Shown here in pieces: positions 36,674 to 49,915 of a stretch of 64,000 nucleotides of DNA. The stretch spans positions 303,408 to 367,407 of the forward strand of contig NW_019775485.1 in the NCBI RefSeq assembly GCF_001039355.2. Reading direction: 5' to 3'. Source of the stretch: Lingula anatina. Lineage: Eukaryota > Brachiopoda > Lingulata > Lingulida > Lingulidae. How positions within the stretch are numbered: position 1 is the first letter of the stretch; each line of letters starts with the position of its first letter. The notes under the pieces are model-generated. The model ran no database searches. It was not told the origin of the DNA and saw nothing but the letters and a program-made list of their open reading frames with translations. Both the position numbers and the translations under genes were made by a program.

Positions 36674-38163
36674 ACCTACGTCGCCCTCCACGACGTCTAC
36701 GCAACCCGCCATAAGCGACGGCACAGACGCACAAAGCGCACGTCTGTCAACGCATTTCCCGCTACTGTATGGGGGCTATCTCTCTCACCCCGGGCTTACA
36801 GGGACAGCGTCCGACGGTCTCTGCGGCGGACATGTATCACCAGGAACCGTGTCGCTAGCTGGGTCCATTTATAGGCCGTATGACAGTGAAAGCAGGTTTC
36901 ACCTCGCGACGCCGGCAGTGACTCGCTCGGGCCCCGTAACGACGAGCGAGGACCAAGGCAGGTATCTTCACACGTCTTCCAAGTCGGCGTTTACGTTCAC
37001 GCTACGAGGTTTGACCTCCAGCGTTGCTGCGTCGTCGGCGCTGGCGTTGTCAACGTCCACCACGGTGCATGCGTCCCAAACCAGTGTGACTTGCCCAGGA
37101 ACTTCCGTTGAGTTGACAAAACCAGGTACGTGCACATCGGTTAATATTTTCAATAATTTGTAAGTTGAATTAAGAAATAAATCCCCATCTTTCATGGCAA
37201 ATTTAATGCGAAGCACATCAGACAGAAATTATTTTACCCGCGACTCCCTCAAATAGTTGGAAAAATTGGCTAGGAGTTACTCATATTACCTCAAATAATA
37301 ATAATAATAATAAACATGAATGTAATTATAAAACAGGACAGACTTTTCACTGATAAGTCTTAATTAATTCCCAAAATATTATATAACATACACCTAAAAT
37401 ATCATCTGACGCTGTTAGGTGTGAAAAACAACCGAAGTACCGAGATTATAAAAAAGATGTTAGTGCTTGTAAAGTTCTTGGTTGGCAATGGATTTTAACT
37501 CTAAATGTAGTACTTCTTTTGTAGTTAAATTATTTTCCAGTTTAATTGAAACTATCCAGGGTTTTATTAGGTTTTTATACACGTATATGTGGTCGCTAGT
37601 GCAAAAGCCACCAGTATCTCGATACTCAAGGAAAAATGCACCCGTATATAATAAAACAGAAGTACACGAATAAAAGCGGGTAATAGTCTGCATGCCACTT
37701 TGGTTCAGCCTGACACTTTTAATGCCGTTATGATTTAAAAGCTATATTAGTTCGTCTAGGTGAAAAACGCGCAAATATGCAGGTGGCTCTAAATTTCTGT
37801 CGTGACAGTTATTTATACAGATACACTGCCATTTTGTTAAGACTACTGGGCCAAATTATTATATAGGTTATCAATCAATTTTAAAATAAAAATTAATTTT
37901 TTTTCAACTACACTTAATTAACGGGAGCAAATATTATATTACCATGATTTTATAATTTTGGTAAGAATTCGCGGGGAACTTGTCTTTTGGGTAAATAAAT
38001 GAAATTGTTTGATTGTTATTTATATTAAATTGTTTTCAAATTACACAATGGTTTAATTATCGAGCTAGCTGGGACTAAAAAATCATTCAAATTTTCGAAA
38101 AAAACACTAAGATTTCCCAATTCATTGAGACTAATAACAAATGTTTTAATACACAAAAAAACA

Positions 38164-38219
<56 letters not shown>

Positions 38220-40883
38220 TTGATCAAGAAATATTATTATTATAGATTTATGATGTTTATGTCTTCTTCTTATTACAAACAAAACAAGAACCTTAAATAC
38301 AACAAGGCTCGTGAAAGGCGCGCTCCAAAATTTCTCAGTACCGTGACATAATCCGCTATTAAGTCACTGCTTTAAAAAAATCGTGCTTTGACTTTTATTG
38401 ATTTTGCCGTCATAATTTTCATTTTGTTATAGTCTGGTTTATTCGAATACGATCAAAATTATATTTTGTTTCAAAAGAATTACGATCAAAATGTCATGCA
38501 GTGTCTGGATTTTAATCAGCAAGTTGTCTGCCATTTAGGAGATAATTATGTTGTTAATTTTACAGCCTGGACAGCTGCGCCACCGGTGAAATGCTACATT
38601 TTAAAGGACAATATTATGCTGCCGTTTTGTTGTCTTAAGAACAAAAACTAAATTAAAAATTGCAGCTGAGGGTACATAAAGTGATTCTCAGGCTACCAAA
38701 AAAATTAAAATATCTGGAAGGTACTTTAAAATTGGTTTTTAAAACTGTGAGCAAGATTGTGCATGAGGAATAGTATAAAAATCAGACTTCATATAAGCAT
38801 ATTTCATTAAAATTAGGTAGACTTTGTGCCTTATTCGGAACCGCCAGAATCACCTTTATATAAAATAATTAAGTGCAATCAAAACGGAAACGTGTTAAGT
38901 ATTATTGTGAATATGACCTTTGTGTTACTTAGTTTGCAATTTTTTGACTTTTGTGTTGATATATCATCCGGGTTAGAGTCGCTTACATTAATGGAACTGG
39001 GTGCTCCAACACATTCAATGCGGGTCTTCTCCATGGATTGTAGTGAAAATGTTTATTTTCCAATATTTCACCCAGCCTCTACCTTTTTTCTCCCCTAGAT
39101 GAATTAATCTTCATTCTCAACTGATATATTACTCGCTCAATTACTCCCAATCAAAGGTCAGATATTATTAACGCCGTTTTAAAGTAATTTCAGTCATAAT
39201 TGCTTTTTTGTATGACATAGGCTCCGTTTACGTTGGAAATACTTGGCTCGGCTTGACTCTGATTTAATCATGTTTGCCAAAATGCATTATCTTAAAAGCG
39301 AGAACCTGTTATCTATACTGTTTTACCCACAGTAGCACTGAGGACCTTAAAGTGATTCGCCGTCATAATCGAGAAAGATTGGAGTAGAAAAGTCTATGGA
39401 AGAACATGTGTCTCAAACAACGATGATTGTAAGTCACGTTTCTCTGCAAGACGAAGTGGACAGGATACTCAGACGACATACTGTAGTCCCGGGCTAATTT
39501 AAATTAAAATTATAAGTAACACATTGAAAATTGAAACTATTTTATTTTAACTACCAAGTATTAGCTCCAAATCTGGTTCGGCTTGAGGTGAGGTGTGAAT
39601 AGGCCGCTAACCGCCTTTCATCACACACCGGCTCATCACTGCAACCTGTGACTCATAAATGTCAAGCGAACAAATAAATTTTAATCATAGGGAAAATGTG
39701 TTCGTTTAGGCAGATACAGAGACGAGTCTTGACACATCCAACCTTTGTGCGTTGTTCTGTGGGGAGACGTTAAAATAAGGGGCTTTGCAGCGGTTTCCTA
39801 CGTGCAGGGTTTCGGTGCTTGTTCATAATAAAGCGGGGAAAGGGGCATTTAATATTTGACCTTTTGACTATAAATATGACTCACTAATTTATCGAAACTG
39901 AGTGATTGTGTACGTTCGTGTGCGTGTTTTGCCTTATATGTAACTTCATTTCAAGCTACTGTTTGCTTACAGAGGACTTCAAGCAGCGCGTTTTAATAAC
40001 TTGGCAGCCGTCACATTGTAAAACATTGCATTATCAACGACAGTCATAAGAAAAGAGATGAGACCGTGGAAGGGAGATTTTAAGCAGGTTCTTTTTTCAA
40101 TCAATTGTCCATGATATATGCGTTATATTGAGTCCGAGCTCTAGACAACTGTCTTCAGTAAAACATTGTAATTATGTTTTCCCTCCAAACTGTACTAAAC
40201 ACTGAATGAAGCGACGTATGAAAAATAACGATGAGAAATTGAAAAGTTACCGTCTAACCCACACGACCAACTTGTGGATGTTATTAATCAATGGAGCCTG
40301 CCACAGAGACAAAGTTATTAGCATTGCTGCTGCCACTAATTAACCGAATATTAATGTTATTTAATGTACTAGTAATTGGCATTGCCTTACGACTGTCGCC
40401 GCGGAGTTTGTCGCATGCGGTCTCCGCAGGGCATTATTTGACATTACGATACGCTTTCACAGCCATTTTAGAACGCTGCTATTTGCTACCAGATCGATTC
40501 AAACACGGTTGCAGAGTCCGGAATTAGCACACATTAGGTTTGAATTCATGCCGTTACATGTACCACGACAAGATTTTAAACTTTCCCCTGCCAGCCATAT
40601 TTGGCTCCCACCAAAAGAAATTCACGTTCGAGCGAGCGCAGTTACATGTACCGGTACACATACATGTGTAGCGTATAGTTGTAGTGCAGCGGCACTGTCT
40701 GAAGTAAATATATAGCTTAATACGTGACTTGTCTGAACTGTGCATTTAAAACTTCGTCAATAAACAACGCCAGTCATAACAGTCATTGAAACTAAGAAAA
40801 CAGTCTTGTTTTATTTCTTCGACCCCAATTTACACGGATGCTCGATTTGGTGTACAAGGTTAAGAAGGGTAATTATGGTTTCT

Positions 40884-40942
<59 letters not shown>

Positions 40943-43900
40943 GGTGGAGGGCCAATGTTCAGTGTGTATTAATCATACCTTAAATTAAAAGTACATCTTT
41001 TTGTGGTGTCTTTGTGCGTACGAAAGATAAGCTGATGGCATTAGTTTTCAGTTGCTTTGAATATTTTGTCGATCGTTGAAAAGTTCCATCAGATGTGTAA
41101 TATCAACAGAAATGTAGAAGTTCTTCCGTAATCAATAGTTTGAAAAATAAACTGATACATTGTACTTTACTGTTAGCAGACGACATGCTGTCTAATAAAG
41201 TATCAGCTTTTTTCTCAAGCTACTTGTGTATTCATTAAAGGCGTTTTTACCGTACATAAACACTAAGTAGAGAGAGGGAACAAGTTGCTTAAAACACGCA
41301 ACCGATTGTGGGTGTTCGCACGCGTGCGTGCGTGCGTGCGTATGTCTTCCTCTGACGATATCTCGTTCATTTTCTTCACTGAACCCCACAACAATTAATA
41401 ACTCCGTCTAGTAGATAGAGACAGCTGTGTAGTTAAAAGCGATGATCTATTGCTCTAATTATGGGCTGATTAACTGCTCAATTAGGCGCCCGCATGATGG
41501 GGTAATGGAGACGTGCTTGTGAATAAGGCACGGCTTGGACTGCGGACTACTATACAAAGTGATTCATCTGTGTATCCTTCGGCAGACGCGGCCGTGTCCC
41601 TTTACGATATGGATAGCTTGGAGTGAGTTTTGTGAATAAGCGTGCCTTACAACTTAGAGCAGTTAGCAGTACGTGAGGTTCATCTAGTTTCTTCAGCCGG
41701 TAAAGAACGACATGCTGAAGTATTTCCTTGCTCCAATACTCATGATTCCTGGTCAATTATAATGAAATATTATTGGGTATCTTTAAGTAAAGGACCAACG
41801 TAAAAAGGGTAGAAAGTCTCCGCTACAAACTAAGCCCACTTTAAGAAATTAGTCTCGTTCACATCAGGTAGTAGACGTTATGACGTTTTGAAATGCGTGT
41901 TTGAAACAAAAAACGATAATTTCAGGAAGATATGAAATCGGCAGACAGTTTCTTTGTACGGATCATTATCGTCCTGTGTGAACATGGGTAAATGAATTAT
42001 TATGTGAAGGAGAACTGTGCACGGATATACTGTGCAAGCGATAAAAAATTTAATCAGCAATGCGGGCTTGGAAAAATACTGGAACAGGCGGAAAAAAAGT
42101 GAAAGCAAACTTAAGCTGTATATAAAGCACGTGCTTCATTCCCACGGAGAAAAGCGAACGGCATTTCACTTTTTTTTAAATAAATATAAGTATAAAAACG
42201 AACAACAAATATCATTTTAGATACGAAGGGACGACTATGGCTGTCAGGGTGCTGTCGTGGTTCTTAACAAAGGCTTGGAATTGTTTAGCAATATGGGGGC
42301 AGAAACTTTACCAGCAGTTCCATGTAATTGGAATACGGGTGCAGCGTAAATTTACATTTTAAATATGGAAAAGAAAAAGCGGGGAAAAACATAATTTGGT
42401 TTTGTATATAATCTATGCTTTGTTTATCTCATTGGTAAAACTTAATACATTCGAAAACTAAAACAAAAAATGTCCATATCTTTTACATATGATTGTGTAT
42501 TTGTCACAAATGAAAAATAAAGTAAACAAAAGAAATGGTATCTAGCCTTAAAATATACATAAGTTACAGCTATTTTAGGATGGGCATTGTAAAATCTAAA
42601 GACAATTTTGATGACTAAAAGTGCACCAAACTTTATCTGGAGCTACAAATGTACACGTAAGGGTGACCAACTGCTGTAACGAACCTGCCTGGGTACATAC
42701 ACGACTGGAATACCAAGTACCATTTCACAGTTAAATTAACACCATCAGTTCTGTTTCGGCGTCTAAAATATATGAACCTGACAAATAATTTTAAAGGTTC
42801 ATTGAACAAGTCTCATCTATTTCCCCGTATCAAGCTATCATCATGTTTCGAGATTAATTTTGGAATTAAGGGCTTGTTTAGGGTCAATTTAACAAGTATT
42901 ATCTATTCTGTCCAACGCATTTTTCACCGATCATTGCCAGTCCATCAGGTCGTCAGGGGATCACAAGTACGCAAAGAGAGAGAGGCAACGGTTATGCGCA
43001 TGATCGAGGAAACAAATCTGTAGCTATTTTTGTATTATGTCATCCCTACACACAAAAAAACATATTTCCCATTTACGCCTTTGATGCCAGCAGTGTTAAG
43101 GTCTTGTATAGGTTAGATATGCTTTTATAGTAGCTAGAATGGTCAACAGAGGTTATTTCAAACGAAGTTATTCGTTCATGGTTGGCATTAATTAAGCAGT
43201 CTTAATCCGTCTGCGCGAACGCGTGCATGTGTATAACAAGTAAAATGAAAAGATTTTTGCGCCTGTTTGATATCACTTGCACACATATATTATAAGAGAC
43301 ATTTACTAAGAGGGATATCTCACTCACCCAAGCCTTCCAATTAGTTTACCATTGTGAAAGAGGACAGAGGTAATAAATAAAATAAAAAATAGCATGCTAG
43401 TAGAAAGTAATTTAAAAAAATTAGGACCTAAGCTTTCAGAAAAACATAGTGAATGAAAATCACAAAAGGGGGTTCGGTTTTTGGCCCATAGATTAAAAGT
43501 AAAGTGAAGTGTACACGTTTATTCATGCAGTTAAGAATAGGTCGAAAAAAAAAAATGATGCACATCCAAAGACACGTGCGAGTGACTAGAAATTAGATGT
43601 AATTATTTATTTATTTATTTATTTTGATGAATGACACTGCCTGATAATAGTTCATGTACCGAGAGGTATCAAGCTGTCGAAGGCTGACACGCTCCTGCAG
43701 AACTCGTAATTAAAGGCTGATCTGGAGAGTAATTCACACCGTAGCTGGCAGTATAAACGACCAATTAGCTGGTAATGATAATCACTGAAGTAGACACTAA
43801 TGCGGTATAACGCGAGATCTGCCGGCGGCACCTTGGCTCTCTTCACTCGACGCAGTTTCGGTTCTAAAGTGTTTGGTGACTGCTTCTAGTTCAGGTTTGG

Positions 43901-45302
43901 TTTCATGACTTAACGCTTTGCAATGGCAATGACGCAACATAAAACCGTATGTGATTGATATTCAGCGATATATGCCTTGGTTGACCTCCGACAACAGTGC
44001 ATTTCAGAGAGACATTAGTGACCTAAAGTACAGCTCTCCCGAGATGCCACTTTGATTGACCCACGCGTACTAGTAAGACCTCTAATGCACAGCCATATGT
44101 ACTTGTCTCACGCAGGTGGTGCTTGCGTACATCTGGTGTTATTTTTTTTATCAAAAAAGAAAAAAAATGCAAAATAACCTCCATTTTTGATGGCACTCTC
44201 TCAACTGGCGGTAGCTGTCTGGTAGAAATTGTTCAATAATCTAAAATTTCTGGGGAGTGGGCGAACGGTATAATAGGTCCCACCGTCCTATATTAAATGT
44301 TTTTGATATCCCATATCTTTAGGCTGAAGATCTCATTTGAACATTGTATTAAAGATAAGTACTTATTACATATTATTATGAAATGAACACGATGCAACCA
44401 GAAATAGGCGCTTACCGAGAGGGCACCATTCATATTCAAACTGTGCATTAAAAATATTTACACATTTACTTGTTACACATCTTTAAAATTAAGAAGTTTA
44501 GCGTGCAGAACTCGCTGTAGTTTCCCCCACCCCTTTCCTCCAGTATGACGGCAGATGCCAGGTTATAATTGTAATCCGATTTGTCAAAACAAGGACGGAT
44601 AAAAACAAATCCGAGATTTCCACCGATCTATCTCTCGGCATCGATATTACAGCAGTTTAATCATCGTGCTTAGTAAGACGGCGATGAGACGAATCTGGTA
44701 CAAATAGGAGACTTTTAATTGTATTTCCTCCTAATCTTACGGTAGCTAATATCTTGGAGGGGGCTCGCGGGTGGGTATCTGTGTCACCGATCATCAAGTT
44801 AAGCCGTGATTAGATTCCCATCAATCATCACTAACTTGGAGATATTGACACGTACAGTGGTGCGGAAAATGTTTTAACTCAGATACAGTGTTACTATAGT
44901 CGGAACGTGTGTATAAGTACAGCCGTGCCCGAAAATATCGTACTTTTTCAAAAGCATTTGCGATTGATAAATAGGAACTCTGAACTCCTAATGTAGTTTT
45001 TTTTAAATAGATAGAGTTATATGCGTGGACAGTACTTTTTCTGATGTACAGTTGCTGAAATATGCGTACAAAGTGTTTCACAACAGGTTGCTCATAAAGG
45101 TGGGACTTTGGATTTTTAACACGAATGTTATAAGATGCATCCCTTCTCCTACACCTGTGATGGTGGTTTTACAATACTGTCACGTCGTTTACATTTCTAT
45201 TCTATTCTATTCTGGTAAGCGGCAGCCGAGAGACTACTAGTATATGCATGACTTGATGTATTAGAATATAAAGCTACATGTATGAACTACATGTAAGACA
45301 TG

Positions 45303-45334
<32 letters not shown>

Positions 45335-48200
45335 GTTTAATTTACCATGTTCTGAGCCTATATCATTCAGGGCTCGCACGGGGCACGGGGTTAAATACAA
45401 TCGGAGTTTTACGCTCATCGAACAAACGTTTCTCTTCCCCTAGAAGACTCGACATGACATGTAGCATATAGTAATATCCTGATGCTCCTGACGATATGAG
45501 AGCTTCTTTGACCCCTGTCATATTGTGCCGCCATCATTTGACGCCTGCCAGTTTATTATAAAAAAGTCGGGCGCTGAAAAGGAATTAATACATTTGTATT
45601 TTAATAACATATTCCTTACATGTAATATACGTATTTTTTTGCTCTCTGTTAATATAATTCGGTATTTAAATTGTTCAGTATGTTGCGTAAATGCAATCGC
45701 TTTATTTACGGTGTGGCATTTCAGGACGAAAAACACTAATATCCGACGAGGCCAAACAATGCGACTGCATGTAAGAAAAAAAACACGAAAAAATGAAAGA
45801 GAGAAAAGTTTGTGCAAATGTTGATCCAGCCGAAATAATACAAGGAAAATGGGAAGAGAAGCGCGCTGGTAAAATTGCGCTAATTTGACAATGATCGATC
45901 CGTAGACAGCGGGATGATAATATCAACCCACGTGAGACATTCTTATAGATCACTCATTCAAAGAACTCGATACCAGAGACGGCTTTTGTTGTATAATAGA
46001 TCACAAGGTTCTCAAGAACTTGCATAAAAATCAAGGGGTTTAGTCACAGATAGCGTTTTCTGATACGCCTTCCATTTTCGATAGATAGAAATAAAAGAGG
46101 GGGGGGGTAGTACCGATATTCTAACGTGGTGTCCTAACAATTATTTGTTATTTTATTTCATTATCAGTATTTATTTTTTTTTTTTAGTCCAGTTAGTCAT
46201 GGATTGTAGATCACGCAATGAACACAGTGTTTCAATCATGCGGTGCACTGGAGAAAACGCAGCGTGAAGTATCAATTAACGGCACACCAAACGTCAACAT
46301 AGAATTATTAATCTTTGTCTGACTGTACGCCTACTCAAAGTCTAATTATAAATACGCAGTGGAAAGTACAAGTAGAGGCATGCAAGTTTACCATCTTAAA
46401 ACTCACGTTCAAAAGTACTTAATTCACATTCGACGATAACTATACATTTTAAGTTGAGTACCTTTCTTCCATTTCTTAGCAATGACAGTTAAGTTGGATA
46501 AAAGCTCTATAAAAAGAAATCTGATAGGTACTTAACATCATTTATCATCATATGGGCGGTTAAATGATAAATATGTGACACCAGAAGACATTGTTATAAA
46601 GTTAATAACAGCATGGCACAATTCCTTACACGACGATGGTTTATGTCATAAATTTATGAACTCGGTCGTAATGGAGAGGCTGTGAAATTGAACATATTTG
46701 TGATATAACAATATAAAGTCAGCAACATCCTCGTATTCTTATTATCTGAATCTTCCTCACTACAAATCCAACACATTCGAAGATACGTGCGATTAAACAA
46801 ACTAAATTACTCGCTTCGACGGCTTCATTACTTAATTTTGAAAATGGCACTCCTTAAACAAGTTGATAATTTCAGAAATCACCAGCCTCTCCAAAGAGGT
46901 GATCCTTTTTTTACACAATCTGCTGGAAAAGATCGCGATGTATCAAACAGCCAGGCGCATATTTCACTCAAATGTAGTAGAACACCCCGAAACGCGTTTC
47001 CACAGCAACGGGCCCCAAAAAGAGTTATGCGTCGAATGAATACCCATTAGTTTGGAGTCGTGCTCGCAGGTGTTCAAATGAGAATTTGAAGACCTATAAT
47101 CCGCTTATTCTCCTCAGTGTAATGCACGTTTTTTCACTCATATCTTCATCCTTGATTCATCTTCGTAATTCGTTTCTCGTTTACGGCAATTGATCACTGT
47201 CAAGGCGAAGGCCTCGGGCCATTCGGTATTGTGTCGTGCTAAGAGCAATAGGAAAATTTAATCCATTTCATTTTTCTTAAAATTGGATGGTATGATGTCT
47301 CAATGCGTTTTCACCCAACGGAAGTCGTACATTACGACAGACAAAAATATTTGTGTAATACTTAATCTCTGCCGATTCATTTTTGTCGCATATTCCACAT
47401 CCTGAACTAACCATATATACATGTAGGCCTACTACTATACTGACGTTTCAGATGGAACCGATTTTATAATGTACATGTATATGTTTATTTTTAAGTCGTT
47501 CGAGTATATGATTTATTCAGTAATACATATCGCATTATACTGCACTCTATCACGGCACGTATAGGCTACATGTAGGCCTACCCCAGTGGCAATTTGATTA
47601 TATCATGGATTATTTCTTTTTTTTTTTTCAGAGTTTCCCGACGCTGGTATATTCAGAAGACACAACGCAGGCGAATCCGAGAGTTACTGCTCAAGTGCTC
47701 GCCTAGTGTGCAACAAGACTCCGGACTCGACCACCAGAGACGATATTGACGCCGATGTCAGCAATGGGAAGGTTGCAGTGATGGAAGACGGGAATGAAAG
47801 CGAGACCGGAACGAGCGACAGCGGAAATGGTGATGAGCCTTCTGGGAAGGGCGAAAAGACTAGACGGCGGAGGACAGCATTTACCAGCGAACAACTCTTA
47901 GAACTTGAAAAAGAATTCCACAGCAAAAAATATCTGTCACTGACTGAGCGCTCACAGATAGCACAGACACTGAAACTTAGTGAAGTGCAGGTTAAAATAT
48001 GGTTTCAGAACCGTAGAGCGAAGTGGAAAAGGGTTAAGGCGGGACTTCCTCAAAGGGTTAAAAGTGGTGTTGAGACACCTCAACCGAGCATGCGCAGACC
48101 GAAGATCGTGGTGCCTATTCCCATTCACGTGAATAGAGTAGCAATTCGAAGCCAGCACCAACAGCTGGAGAAGACTATGAAAGCTTTGCAGCATCATTAA
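36627..48200 (+). CDS. Gbx: Gbx (gastrulation-brain homeobox) transcription factor, complete two-exon gene
   Basis: Exon 1 is 36627-37125 (donor CCAG|GTACGTG) and exon 2 is 47632-48200 (acceptor T10CAG). They join in phase 1 to give 355 residues. Residues 1-16 read [23 protein letters not shown] (9-15) matches the EH1-like Groucho-binding motif at the start of Gbx proteins. A Ser/Thr-rich region follows, then an acidic stretch (about 207-240) before the homeodomain (about 243-302; 47859-48038). The homeodomain shows the Gbx signature [20 protein letters not shown], the helix-3 core [14 protein letters not shown] and Gln50. The tail keeps the Gbx blocks [13 protein letters not shown] and [10 protein letters not shown]. 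Gbx is a nuclear repressor that patterns the nervous system at the Otx/Gbx boundary in bilaterians. The 10.5-kb intron sits just before the homeobox exon, as in other Gbx genes. A truncated second start lies at 34835. Confidence 0.96.
38166..38219. repeat. (TAA)n microsatellite
   Basis: About 54 bp of TAA repeat within the Gbx intron. Confidence 0.95.
40887..40937. repeat. (GA)n microsatellite
   Basis: About 50 bp of pure GA repeat within the Gbx intron. Confidence 0.95.
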
Positions 48201-49560
48201 CCATTGTTTCGTGTTTGGGGTTTAAAGCCGATATGAAATATTATAAAAATGATATTAAATAATATAACGCTTGTTTTTTAATACAGCGTAGGCTTAAGTC
48301 TGGATGGGTTAGAATAAACCACTGGATGACATGGGAATCGACACATTATAATCATCTGATTATATCAAATATTTGAAACATTGGAAAGGATAAACTGGTA
48401 TTTTGCTAGAGTAAGTAGGCCTACCTGTAGGCCTACATGTACACCTATATTTAGAATAATAAGCAATATTCACGAGGGGTGACAGTTTCTCAGCCGATTT
48501 CTCTCAAATCACTAAGAATGATAACCATGAATCTGTGCTATACATTAGCTGGTGTTATAATAGGACTAATGAACTCTTGTTAATTGTGCTGTAAATAGAT
48601 GTGCAAGGACTTTATTTGGTGCGTTGTGAAAGTAGTCACATAGAAAATTGGTGTGCGTAGCAGCGAGAAGCTATAGAGAGAAACCCATTCAATTTATTAC
48701 AGGTGTAGTATTCGGGGCCATGAAAAAAGGCAATTTGGTCAGTAAATATATTACAAAGGTACTCTATGTGTCCTTTTTTGGGTACAGTGCAATTTGTCTA
48801 AACGGAAATAGTGCCTCCTTGGGTCATTCAGACTATGTAGGAAAGTGCCAATAAAACACAACAAACAAGTAACGTTTGTTAAATCTTTATTTCTGTCATA
48901 GGGGTTATAGTAAGGTTAAACATTAGGCCTTTTGTATACTTACGCTGCACCAAATTCAAAAAGCAATTTTTCAGATCGATTTACCCCCTCCCCCCCCCCC
49001 CACCATCACACTTATGATGTGCGTACTGCACTGTACGCGCCTGATCGATACAAAGTTTTAACTTTTTTAAATAACTATAAATGTATGGACTCTCAAGCCC
49101 TAAGATCCCATACATAAGCGTAGACTGTGGCAGCGTCAGATTTGTGAATTTGGTTTTAAAATTCTTAATCTTAAAAGTATTGCTTAGAATTTTATTTTAT
49201 TGTATTATAATATTAAAATTATACTGAAAGAAAATTCCTAAAACGACCCAGTACTCCTTTTGGCTCTTTTGAATACTCGGATCGCCACGAAATGTATCCT
49301 TTCTACACTTTCTTACAACATTGCTCAACAAAGTTTTCCTCTCTCCATGGCCAGTTTCATGCGCTTTTATTTACGAATGATCAAATCACAGGTAAAAATT
49401 GTTATGAATAGTGAGTTTCATTCCAGATACCATAACTAGCATGATTAATGATACAGAAAATACTTAATAGCGGTGAAGATATCCATATTTAATACCAATT
49501 ATTCATATTTATAACATGTACCCCCTTAATTCCGATGTTTCACTGTAATTTCCATAGAAG
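48201..49560. other. 3' flank of Gbx
   Basis: Possible polyadenylation signals: AATAAA near 48314 and again near 48853. A poly-C run lies at about 48987-49001. No further exon was seen. Confidence 0.4.
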
Positions 49561-49569
49561 TTAAGAAAT

Positions 49570-49915
49570 GTTCATTTAATTGAAAAGACACCACCAGATG
49601 TCACCAAATCTACACACAATTAGCATAAGGGTGTGCTCGTTAAAGGTCTAATAGCTGTCTACTGCATACTGCAATGCATTGCCGGGTATCTCCTGTAGGC
49701 GGCGCTGCCTGCCTTCAGCAAGGGCACCAATTCTGTTTTGTAAGACATTGTCCCATTCTTCCTAAAGAGCTTGGCAGAGTTGGTCCAGATTATTAGAAGG
49801 TTGGTATTCTTCAGCGTCTCTCACTCCAATTCATGCCACAGGTGCTCAGTAGGGTTAGTATTAGGGCTCAAATAAGGTTGTTTCATCCTCAGAACATTGA
49901 ATTTCTGCAACAAAT
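49570..49915 (-). mobile_element. Tc1/mariner transposase remnant (C-terminal end)
   Basis: The minus strand reads SPNTNPTEHLWHELE followed by a stop (about 49808-49870), which matches the conserved 'SPDxNPIEHLWxELE' block around the last catalytic Asp/Glu. After a frame change it reads EEWDNVLQNRIGALAEGRQR (about 49690-49765), the usual C-terminal block. In-frame stops and frameshifts show that it is dead. No clear inverted ends were found. Confidence 0.75.

Larger units (their letters stand above)
37126..47631. other. Gbx intron 1, no nested gene supported
   Basis: 10.5 kb of mostly AT-rich sequence with a (TAA)n run (38166-38219) and (GA)n runs (40887-40936). Blocks with more balanced composition and clustered TAAT or ATTA words (about 39580-39670, 41395-41560, 43620-43850, 44560-44830) could be enhancers. 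The small open frames in it are not convincing. Confidence 0.5.

Noticed and set aside
45518-45824. Two 99-codon frames on opposite strands over the same bases
   Set aside because: Mutual mirror frames in AT-rich Gbx intron sequence, with no domain and no splice context.
46787-47050. An 87-codon plus-strand frame in the Gbx intron
   Set aside because: No domain, no acceptor in phase with Gbx, and not needed for the two-exon model.
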